A DNA stretch of 43,143 bases from Bacteroidales bacterium (GTDB lineage: Bacteria; Bacteroidota; Bacteroidia; Bacteroidales; P3): the NCBI GenBank assembly GCA_017645585.1, contig JAGCOF010000055.1, forward strand, positions 1 to 43,143. Direction: 5' to 3'. The notes under the pieces are model-generated. The model was not told the origin of the DNA. It did no database searches and saw only the letters and a program-made list of their open reading frames with translations. Positions within the stretch are counted from its first letter, which is position 1; each line of letters starts with the position of its first letter. Shown here piece after piece: positions 26,484-32,373 of this stretch. The translations under genes were made by a program, and so were the position numbers.

Positions 26484-27791
26484 ATGGAGACTATTAAAGT
26501 AAACATTGAACACACCCAAGCACACACTGCAAAAGACGAAATCAATGCACTGTTGCCCGAGATTCTTGCTGCAAAAAAACATCTTTTGACGGGCGATGCC
26601 GCCGGAAATGATTTCCTCGGTTGGGTGAACCTGCCCGACACCATAGACACAGGTATGCTGACCCGCCTCAAAGCAGATGTAGGCAGACTTTCGGCCAAAA
26701 GCCGTCTGCTGGTGGTTATCGGCATCGGCGGCTCCTACCTCGGCGCACGCATGGTGATTGAGGCCCTGCAATCGGAGTTCGCCTCGATGGTTCGCGATGA
26801 GAAACCTTATATCGTCTATGCTGGCCACACTCTTGGTGAAGACTATTACAACCAGCTACTGGCGCTGCTCGACCGCGAGGACTACAGCATTTGCGTCATC
26901 TCCAAGAGCGGCACCACCACCGAACCCGCCGTCGCCTTCCGCATTGTCAAGGCCCACCTCGAGAACAAATACGGTCGCGAGGAAGCCGCCAAACGCATCG
27001 TCGCCATCACCGACGAGCGCCGCGGCGCCCTGCACGACATTGCCGTCCAGGAGAACTATCCGATGTATGTCATCCCCGACAACGTGGGTGGCCGCTTCTC
27101 CGTGTTGACACCCGTGGGCCTGCTGCCCATCGCGATGGCCGGCTACGACATCGACCGCATGCTTGAAGGTGCCCGCGACATGCGAAACCTCTGCATCAAT
27201 AACGACACCCTCGAGGGCAACCCCGCATTGATGTATGCTGCCATCCGCAACCTCCTCTACCGCAAAGGACTCAAGGTAGAAATGCTCGTCAGCTGCCAGC
27301 CCAACCTGCGCTATCTGGCCGAGTGGTGGAAGCAACTCTACGGCGAGAGCGAGGGCAAGGAACACAAAGGTCTGCTGCCCCACAGCCTCAGCATCACCAC
27401 CGATCTGCATTCGATGGGACAATATATGCAGCAGGGCGAGCGCCTGATGATGGAGACGATGATACGCGTACGTAAACCCAACGCCACCGTCACCATCCCC
27501 ACCGACACCAAAAACCTCGACGGCATCAACTACCTGACCGACAAGAGCCTCACTCAGATCAACGACTGCGCCTCCGAAGGCACCATTCAGGCCCATGTCG
27601 ACGGTGGTGTCCCCGTGGTGGAGATTACGGTCGACCGCATCGACGAGTACACCCTCGGCCAACTCATTTACTTCTTCGAGTTTGCCTGCGGCGTCAGCGG
27701 CTACACCCTCGGTGTCAATCCCTTTGACCAGCCCGGCGTAGAAGCCTACAAACGCAACATGTTCCACCTGTTGGGCAAACCTGGCTTCTGA
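26484..27791 (+). CDS. pgi: Glucose-6-phosphate isomerase
   Basis: A 435-residue enzyme of the short bacterial form (as in Bacillus). It interconverts glucose 6-phosphate and fructose 6-phosphate. Motifs: VVIGIGGSYLGARMV, ISKSGTTTEPAVAFR, DNVGGRFSVLTPVGLLP, the catalytic Glu region in HKGLLPHSLSITTDLHSMGQ, and the C-terminal GVNPFDQPGVEAYKRNMF with the catalytic Lys. All look intact. A sigma-54-type promoter begins directly after its stop codon. Confidence 0.97.
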   Translation: METIKVNIEHTQAHTAKDEINALLPEILAAKKHLLTGDAAGNDFLGWVNLPDTIDTGMLTRLKADVGRLSAKSRLLVVIGIGGSYLGARMVIEALQSEFASMVRDEKPYIVYAGHTLGEDYYNQLLALLDREDYSICVISKSGTTTEPAVAFRIVKAHLENKYGREEAAKRIVAITDERRGALHDIAVQENYPMYVIPDNVGGRFSVLTPVGLLPIAMAGYDIDRMLEGARDMRNLCINNDTLEGNPALMYAAIRNLLYRKGLKVEMLVSCQPNLRYLAEWWKQLYGESEGKEHKGLLPHSLSITTDLHSMGQYMQQGERLMMETMIRVRKPNATVTIPTDTKNLDGINYLTDKSLTQINDCASEGTIQAHVDGGVPVVEITVDRIDEYTLGQLIYFFEFACGVSGYTLGVNPFDQPGVEAYKRNMFHLLGKPGF

Positions 27792-27809
27792 TTGGCACAA
27801 AAGTTGCAG
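27792..27809 (+). promoter_or_regulatory. Sigma-54 (RpoN) promoter upstream of the Ig-like membrane protein gene
   Basis: TTGGCACAAAAGTTGCAG fits the -24/-12 consensus TTGGCAC-N5-TTGC with GG (27794-27795) and GC (27806-27807) exactly 10 nt apart. The start of transcription is expected near 27818, only a few nt before the ATG at 27822. Confidence 0.75.
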
Positions 27810-27821
27810 CAGGCTGATATT

Positions 27822-28322
27822 ATGGAAAAAAGAATGACATTTGACGTAGATCGCACCACCGTCACCGAGGGTGACGTCGTCGAGGTGCGTTGGGACTGCA
27901 GCGGCGCCGACCGCGTGGAACTCAAGATTGACAACGGCTACAAAGCCAGCGTCCTGCCGCTGGACATCACCGGCACCAAGCGGTTCCGCCTCAACCGCTC
28001 GAAGGGGCGCACCGCATTGACCATCACCGCCTGGAAAGACGGCAAACATGGCTCAAAAACCATAAAGGTACGCGTGAAAGAGATGCCCACCACCCATGCC
28101 GAAACCGTCGACGAGAAAGGCCGCACCATGGGAAGCCTGCGTCAATGGTGGCAGCAGCAGAAACCGCGCTTGCAGGCACTGCCTGCCGACAAGCGCATAG
28201 CCATGCGCATACTGACACTCCTCGGTGTCATCCTGCTGGTCTCCCTGTTGTTTCCTGCCTTCCTCGGCATCGGCCTCATCGCACTGATGATCTACCTAAG
28301 CTATACCCTATGGAAGAAATAG
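27822..28322 (+). CDS. Ig-like domain membrane protein of unknown function
   Basis: A 166-residue protein. I start at ATG 27822 (MEKRMTFDVDRTTVTEGDVV); an upstream TTG overlaps the sigma-54 site. Residues 5-90 look like a small Ig-type beta sandwich (EGDVVEVRWDCSGADRVELKI ... KTIKVRV). A basic linker (about 100-127) precedes a long hydrophobic stretch (128-162), probably one or two membrane segments ending YTLWKK. No signal peptide precedes the beta domain, so it probably faces the cytoplasm (inference). I recognise no named family. It follows pgi closely but has its own sigma-54-type promoter. Confidence 0.75.
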   Translation: MEKRMTFDVDRTTVTEGDVVEVRWDCSGADRVELKIDNGYKASVLPLDITGTKRFRLNRSKGRTALTITAWKDGKHGSKTIKVRVKEMPTTHAETVDEKGRTMGSLRQWWQQQKPRLQALPADKRIAMRILTLLGVILLVSLLFPAFLGIGLIALMIYLSYTLWKK

Positions 28323-28334
28323 CAGCTGGCAACC

Positions 28335-28742
28335 TCAATAAATCGTAAGTAAAGTACCCTCGACCACGACGCTGTATTGATACAGCATACACGAAGTAGC
28401 GGAGCCCTCCAACGGGGCTCCGTTTATTATTTCAAACCGCGACCCACAGGCACCACAGGTAAGCATCACGGCGTCATTCTTGCTGTCAGGCTCCATCCTC
28501 ACATCGTGGTCCTTGGGACAGGCACACTCGAAGGCCGTATACTGCCCAAAACCCGCACACCTCACAATCACCCCCTTATGGCCGCAACTGACCACCACCG
28601 TGCCACCTGCATGGTTGTAGATGTTGATGAACTGCGGGTCAGTCATATCTATCGTGGCACCCTGTCCGAAGGGGGTGTCGCAGTTCTCGGGCTTGCAGGC
28701 CACAAAGAGCAGCAGCGGAAGAATGAGCAGCCAACGCTTCAT
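28335..28742 (-). CDS. Rieske-like lipoprotein with four-cysteine ligand pattern
   Basis: A 135-residue lipoprotein (MKRWLLILPLLLFVAC, lipid Cys16). The mature part follows the Rieske fold: F-E-C73-A-C75-P, then C96-G-A-C99-G-S-R-F-E, then GAPLEGSATSCMLYQY and VVVEGTLLTIY, which match the usual CPCHGSxF...GxP..GPA..L..Y order. Normal Rieske proteins use Cys-x-His and Cys-x2-His; both histidines are cysteines here. It might hold a different Fe-S cluster, a rubredoxin-like iron or zinc; the metal is not known. Its start overlaps the M28 gene stop by 4 nt. The last ~20 codons overlap an antisense terminator at 28400-28422. Confidence 0.8.
   Translation of the reverse strand: MKRWLLILPLLLFVACKPENCDTPFGQGATIDMTDPQFINIYNHAGGTVVVSCGHKGVIVRCAGFGQYTAFECACPKDHDVRMEPDSKNDAVMLTCGACGSRFEIINGAPLEGSATSCMLYQYSVVVEGTLLTIY
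28400..28422 (+). terminator. Terminator of the pgi/Ig-like unit, inside the antisense lipoprotein gene
   Basis: An 8-bp stem cggagccc/gggctccg with a 7-nt loop, followed by TTTATTATTT on the plus strand, 78 nt past the Ig-like gene stop. It lies within the 3' coding part of the opposite-strand Rieske-like gene. Confidence 0.7.
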
Positions 28743-29734
28743 TTCTCAGCGGGATAGTCGCCGTAGATGGTCTTCATGGTCACCATGGCCACCGTGCGCA
28801 GCGCCTCACGGTTGACCGAATTGAGGTCATCGGTGGTGGTGTGCCAATGCTGGAAGAAGCTGATGTTCGGGCTATTCTGCACGATATCCACCATCGGTAT
28901 GCCTGTAATCTGGTTGACATACAGGTGGTCGTCCAAGATGGCGTCGGTGTTCTGGTTGACGAAGATATTGCCATAGCCCAGCGCGGCGGCCACCGACCAC
29001 AGCTTGTCTGTCAGGCCCGGCGCATAGTAGCGGCTCACCTGCTCCTTGGTGAAGCGGGGCTCGGGTGCGCCCACCATGTCGAACAGCACACCGTAGACGG
29101 CAGTATAATAAGGTATATGGCGGTTCTGGGCCCAATACTGCGAGCCCTTGCACCAGGTATTGTCGTCGTAAACCTCGCTCCATTCGGGTAGGCCCTGGTC
29201 CTCAACGTCGAAGAAGACAATATCCACACCCACCGACGGCGGTAGCTGACTCATGCCGCGGGCCATCTCCATCAGCGTGGCCACCCCCGAGGCGCCGTCG
29301 TTGGCGCCGGGCACAGGCTTACGCTGCAGGCTCTCGTCGGGGTCGTGGTCGGCCCACATACGGCTGTCCCAATGGGCTGCCAGCAGCACACGGTGCGTGG
29401 CCTGCCGGTTGATCGAAGCAATGATGTTGCGGCCCGGCACCGTGCTGCCGTCCCAGAGGGTGGCGTTGAAGCGCTGCACGATGACCGTGTCGCACCAGCG
29501 ACCCATCTGCGCCGCCAGGTAGTCGGCACACCGCTCCCAGGCCTTGGTGCCGGGGATGCGGTTGCCGAAAGCCAGCTGCGCCTCCACAAAGGCATAGGCG
29601 CTGTCGGCATCAAACGCAGGCACCGTCACTTGCGTGTAATCCACCGACGGCGTCGACGGTGCGTCCGTCTGTTTATGCTTGCAGCCTGCCAGCACAAGCA
29701 AGCAGGCCGCAATGATGAGTGTTTTGCTTTTCAC
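28739..29734 (-). CDS. M28-family lipoprotein, glutaminyl cyclase/aminopeptidase-like
   Basis: A 331-residue lipoprotein (lipobox Cys18 in LVLAGCKHK). The only suitable start is GTG at 29732-29734. The zinc enzyme core has LLAAHWDSRMWADHD, PGANDGASGVATLMEMAR, VFFDVEDQGLPEWS and the late HWHTTTDDLN. This pattern resembles the type II glutaminyl-peptide cyclotransferases of Bacteroidales (for example the Porphyromonas enzyme), which cyclise N-terminal Gln of exported proteins. An aminopeptidase cannot be excluded. Its stop overlaps the Rieske-like lipoprotein start. Confidence 0.87.
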   Translation of the reverse strand: MKSKTLIIAACLLVLAGCKHKQTDAPSTPSVDYTQVTVPAFDADSAYAFVEAQLAFGNRIPGTKAWERCADYLAAQMGRWCDTVIVQRFNATLWDGSTVPGRNIIASINRQATHRVLLAAHWDSRMWADHDPDESLQRKPVPGANDGASGVATLMEMARGMSQLPPSVGVDIVFFDVEDQGLPEWSEVYDDNTWCKGSQYWAQNRHIPYYTAVYGVLFDMVGAPEPRFTKEQVSRYYAPGLTDKLWSVAAALGYGNIFVNQNTDAILDDHLYVNQITGIPMVDIVQNSPNISFFQHWHTTTDDLNSVNREALRTVAMVTMKTIYGDYPAEK

Positions 29735-29750
29735 TTTTTACCTTTTGCTT

Positions 29751-30314
29751 TTACTTCAGGCGCTCGGCATACTCGCAGGTGCGGGTATCGACCTTGATGC
29801 GCTCGCCTTCCTTGATGAACAGCGGCACGCGAACCTGCACGCCGGGCTCGACGGTGGCGTCCTTCATGGCGTTGGTGGCGGTATTGCCGGCGAAGCCGGG
29901 CTCGGTATAGGTAACCACGGTCTCGATAAACGGAGGCAGCTCGCAGGTCAGCGGGGTCTCGGTGTCGGCCTCGACGGTAATCTCAACATACTGACCGTCC
30001 TTGAGGAACTGCGGCGCGTTGATAATCTGCTCGGGGATGTAGATCTGCTCGTAGGTCTCGGTGTGCATGAACACGTGCATGTCGCCCTCCTTGTAGAGGT
30101 AGGTGTAGGGGCGGCGCTCCACGCGGACGATGTCAATCTTGGCACCGCTGGGGAAAGTGTTCTCCAGCATGCGGCCGGTCTTCACGTTGCGCATCTTGGT
30201 GCGCACAAAGGCAGCGCCCTTGCCGGGTTTCACGTGAAGGAATTCGACGATGGTGTAGATGTCGTTGTTGAAATTGATGCAGAGTCCGTTCTTGATGTCT
30301 GTGGTTGTTGCCAT
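29751..30314 (-). CDS. efp: Elongation factor P
   Basis: A 187-residue translation factor that rescues ribosomes at proline stretches. The KOW-like N-domain carries the tip loop [12 protein letters not shown] with Lys32, the residue at the CCA-end contact. The two OB-type domains follow ([20 protein letters not shown] and [20 protein letters not shown]). It starts 14 nt after the stop of the small membrane protein gene 30329, so the two are probably cotranscribed. No obvious modification enzyme gene is nearby. Confidence 0.96.
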   Translation of the reverse strand: MATTTDIKNGLCINFNNDIYTIVEFLHVKPGKGAAFVRTKMRNVKTGRMLENTFPSGAKIDIVRVERRPYTYLYKEGDMHVFMHTETYEQIYIPEQIINAPQFLKDGQYVEITVEADTETPLTCELPPFIETVVTYTEPGFAGNTATNAMKDATVEPGVQVRVPLFIKEGERIKVDTRTCEYAERLK

Positions 30315-30328
30315 AAATGATTGTGTAT

Positions 30329-30589
30329 TTATTTGTTGTTATTCTTTTTCTTTTCTTCGGCCAGCAGCTGGGTGAGGCGGCGCAGGTCGTTGCGCAGCTC
30401 GTCGTTCTCCTCGTCGCAGGCTTTGTAGCGGTGACGGTCCATCATCCAGCGGCAGAAAATGGCCAGCGCCAGCACCAGCATGGTCAGCGACAGACCCTGC
30501 TGCTTCAACCAGAAATAGAGTGCCGTGGCGCCGAGTATCAGCACGTATGATGCTATCTCGTAGACTTTTATCGCGGTCTTGTGACTCAT
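30329..30589 (-). CDS. Small two-segment membrane protein with C-terminal coiled coil
   Basis: An 86-residue protein with two hydrophobic segments (about 10-28 and 32-47) and a charged helical tail ([20 protein letters not shown], about 58-77) ending in KKKNNNK. No signal peptide and no family that I recognise. It is first in the efp transcript, behind a clear -7 box; the lysine/asparagine tail is unusual. Confidence 0.7.
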   Translation of the reverse strand: MSHKTAIKVYEIASYVLILGATALYFWLKQQGLSLTMLVLALAIFCRWMMDRHRYKACDEENDELRNDLRRLTQLLAEEKKKNNNK

Positions 30590-30609
30590 TTGGGATAAGT
30601 TTTGAAGTG

Positions 30610-30617
30610 CAAAAATA
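30610..30617 (-). promoter_or_regulatory. -7 box of the small membrane protein/efp unit
   Basis: The minus strand reads TATTTTTGC, an exact match, about 20 nt before the 30329-30589 start codon. A TTG lies about 18 nt upstream as a weak -33 box. Confidence 0.65.
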
Positions 30618-30710
30618 CATATTTTTTTTCAATTGCAACCAATTATTTATCATTCGCGCCTTGAAAAGCCACTACCTGGCTGCCTCACAGCCATTTGCCA
30701 ACACCGACCT

Positions 30711-30812
30711 TTCAACGACCGTTTAACGGCAGTTCTTCAACAGTTCTTCAAAACTTTTTTGAAGAACTGTTGAAGAACGGCTGAAGAATTGTTGTTGAAC
30801 AGGTGGACTTAG
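30711..30812. repeat. 11-nt-period hairpin element, copy 5 (GTTCTTCAACA type, 89-nt core, inverted relative to copy 3)
   Basis: Arms 30711-30751 and 30759-30799 (41 nt each) flank the 7-nt loop aactttt. Its reverse complement matches copy 3 over both arms with one difference per arm in the segments compared, and the 13-nt outer flank matches at 10 of 13 positions. Its edge lies 31 nt before the sigma-54 site at 30831. Confidence 0.92.
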
Positions 30813-30830
30813 GACGTAGTCTGTTCGGGG

Positions 30831-30848
30831 TTGGCACAATAATTGCAG
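30831..30848 (+). promoter_or_regulatory. Sigma-54 (RpoN) promoter upstream of DUF3467
   Basis: TTGGCACAATAATTGCAG matches TTGGCAC-N5-TTGC exactly, with GG at 30833-30834 and GC at 30845-30846. Transcription would begin near 30858, giving a leader of about 27 nt. The hairpin element (copy 5) occupies roughly -59 to -147, where sigma-54 activators usually bind. Confidence 0.75.
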
Positions 30849-30884
30849 TCGATTTTCGTTATCTAACCAAAAAATTATTGTATT

Positions 30885-31205
30885 ATGGCAAACAAACCTC
30901 AACCACAGCAGCAGAACCTGAAACTGAACATCGCCCCCGACGTGGCGCAAGGCACCTACAGCAACCTGGTGGTCATCAGCCACACCCCCGCCGAGGTGGT
31001 CCTCGACTTCGCCCAGATGCTCCCGGGCGGCGAAGGTGCCACCATCCGCCAGCGCATCATCATGAACCCCATTCATGCCAAACGCACCCTCGCCGCGCTG
31101 AACGACAACATCAAGAAGTACGAGCAGCAGTTCGGCACCATCGAGGAACCCCGCATGCCCCTGCCCGACGGCACCGTGCCCTACGACATTCTTGGCAAGG
31201 CATGA
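30885..31205 (+). CDS. DUF3467 family protein
   Basis: A 106-residue soluble protein. The core APDVAQGTYSNLVVISHTPAEVVLDFAQML with PGGEGATIRQRIIMNPIHAKRTLAALNDNIKKYEQQFG is typical of DUF3467, a conserved Bacteroidota family of unknown function. No signal or membrane segment. Its stop overlaps the start of the phosphopantetheinyl transferase gene by ATGA. Its upstream region carries a full sigma-54 consensus and a hairpin element. Confidence 0.88.
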   Translation: MANKPQPQQQNLKLNIAPDVAQGTYSNLVVISHTPAEVVLDFAQMLPGGEGATIRQRIIMNPIHAKRTLAALNDNIKKYEQQFGTIEEPRMPLPDGTVPYDILGKA

Positions 31206-31696
31206 GTTTTAGCGGGCAGTGGACAGTGGACGGTGGGCATTGGGTGACGCACGCCGCCCAAAGCGCCGCAGCACGGCAGCTGCTTGCCGGGTTGCTGGGG
31301 CATGAGGCTGTGGTGGAGCACGACTCCCACGGCGCGCCCTACCTGCCGGCACACCCCGAATTGCACATCAGCCTCAGCCACTGCCGCACGGCGGTGGCGG
31401 TAGCGGTGCACACCCAAGCGGTTGGCATCGACATCGAGAGCCGCCGAAAAATCAATCCTTCGCTGATCGAGCGCGTCTGCACCCCCGACGAGCAGGCCGC
31501 CATCCACCGCAGCGACGACCCCACGATGGCGTTCCTGCAACTATGGACGCGCAAAGAGGCCGTACTCAAATGCCAAGGTACGGGAATAAAAGGTTTCGAG
31601 AGTATGGTGCACGCGCTCGAGGCCGCCGACATCGCGGTGCAGGAGCTCCCCTGCGACCTGCCCGACACGGTGGCGGCGCTGGCTACGGCCGTATGA
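31202..31696 (+). CDS. 4'-phosphopantetheinyl transferase superfamily protein
   Basis: A 164-residue Sfp/AcpS-type enzyme that would attach phosphopantetheine to a carrier protein serine. I start at ATG 31202 (MSFSGQWTVDGGHW), which overlaps the DUF3467 stop. The family motifs are LHISLSHCRTAVAVAV, GIDIES (75-80, Mg-binding Asp77) and WTRKEAVLKCQGTG (115-128, Glu119). It is a single short domain rather than a full Sfp tandem. Residues 6-14 are encoded by a heptamer repeat (31217-31244). The 3' end overlaps the convergent sua5 gene by 14 nt. Substrate could be the AcpP encoded at 21424 (inference). Confidence 0.9.
   Translation: MSFSGQWTVDGGHWVTHAAQSAAARQLLAGLLGHEAVVEHDSHGAPYLPAHPELHISLSHCRTAVAVAVHTQAVGIDIESRRKINPSLIERVCTPDEQAAIHRSDDPTMAFLQLWTRKEAVLKCQGTGIKGFESMVHALEAADIAVQELPCDLPDTVAALATAV
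31217..31244 (+). repeat. Heptamer array in the phosphopantetheinyl transferase gene
   Basis: Four consecutive 7-nt units cagtgga, cagtgga, cggtggg, cattggg. They encode the GQWTVDGGHW segment close to the N-terminus. Confidence 0.75.
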
Positions 31697-32234
31697 CGGT
31701 CTCCGTTCCGTCGGCGGCAATCTTGACGATGCGACTGCCACGGGTCTCGTGGCTTTCGAACTCGGGCAGCGGCGGCACACAATAATCCACCCTGCGTTTC
31801 AGTTCCTCCTCTATTTCATTATATAATAATGGCGACGGCCGGCCGCTGAGGTTGGCGCTGGTGCTCACTATCGGCGCACCGAGGCGGCGCAGCACCTCCC
31901 GGCAGAATGTGTGGTTGGGCACACGGATGCCCAGCGTGCCATCTTCGGCCGGCAGGTTGTCGGCCACCTCGAGGTGCATCTCACCGTGCCACACCTCGCG
32001 CGGCAGGATATACGTCGTCGGCCGCTCTCCGCCGGCCACCGACCACCGGCCACCGGCCACCAGCACGAGCATGCTCTTGCTGCGGTCGCGCTCCTTGATG
32101 GCGTAGAGGCGCTCCACTGCGTCGGCGTTGCGCGCGTCGCAGCCGATGCCCCAGATGGTGTCCGTGGGGTAAAGGATGGTGCCGCCTCGCCTGAGGGTTT
32201 CCACCGTCTGTTGTATGACCTCTTCCCGGTTCAT
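31683..32234 (-). CDS. Threonylcarbamoyl-AMP synthase (Sua5/YrdC/YwlC family)
   Basis: A 183-residue enzyme for the t6A tRNA modification. Start ATG 32232-32234 (MNREEVIQQTVETLRRGG). Motifs: ILYPTDTIWGIGCDARN, the KERDRSKSM nucleotide loop, EDGTLGIRVPNH and APIVSTSANLSGRPSP. Between LVLV and the ILPREVW segment, where the family usually has about 25-30 residues of helix, the protein reads AGGRWSVAGGERP, encoded by a heptamer array. The segment is thus shortened and replaced by low-complexity sequence; activity is likely but not certain. Its -7 box lies 10 nt from the ATG. Confidence 0.9.
   Translation of the reverse strand: MNREEVIQQTVETLRRGGTILYPTDTIWGIGCDARNADAVERLYAIKERDRSKSMLVLVAGGRWSVAGGERPTTYILPREVWHGEMHLEVADNLPAEDGTLGIRVPNHTFCREVLRRLGAPIVSTSANLSGRPSPLLYNEIEEELKRRVDYCVPPLPEFESHETRGSRIVKIAADGTETVIRP
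32032..32066. repeat. Heptamer array inside the sua5-type gene
   Basis: Five 7-nt units on the plus strand: ccggcca, ccgacca, ccggcca, ccggcca, ccagcac. On the coding strand the unit is GGTGGCC. Confidence 0.8.
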
Positions 32235-32244
32235 TTTTCGGCTG

Positions 32245-32252
32245 CAAAAATA
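32245..32252 (-). promoter_or_regulatory. -7 box of the sua5-type gene
   Basis: The minus strand reads TATTTTTGC, 10 nt before the ATG. A TTTG at 32275-32278 is 22 nt upstream, slightly far. The divergent transporter promoter starts 43 nt away. Confidence 0.6.
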
Positions 32253-32295
32253 CAAAAAAATACACACATACTGCCAAAGTGTCAACTTTTTTTCG

Positions 32296-32303
32296 TATCT
32301 TTG
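32296..32303 (+). promoter_or_regulatory. -7 box of the peptide transporter promoter
   Basis: TATCTTTGC, exact TAnnTTTG match, 70 nt before the ATG. No clean -33 box. Confidence 0.6.
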
Positions 32304-32373
32304 CACATCGTTTATACCTGCGACGGATTATTAAAAACAGTTAAATATATTATTAACCAAAACATTACACATT

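Noticed and set aside
30803-31201. N-terminal extension of the phosphopantetheinyl transferase frame
   Set aside because: It overlaps DUF3467 in another frame and gives Arg/His/Gln-rich nonsense; the ATG at 31202 coupled to the DUF3467 stop is the sensible start.
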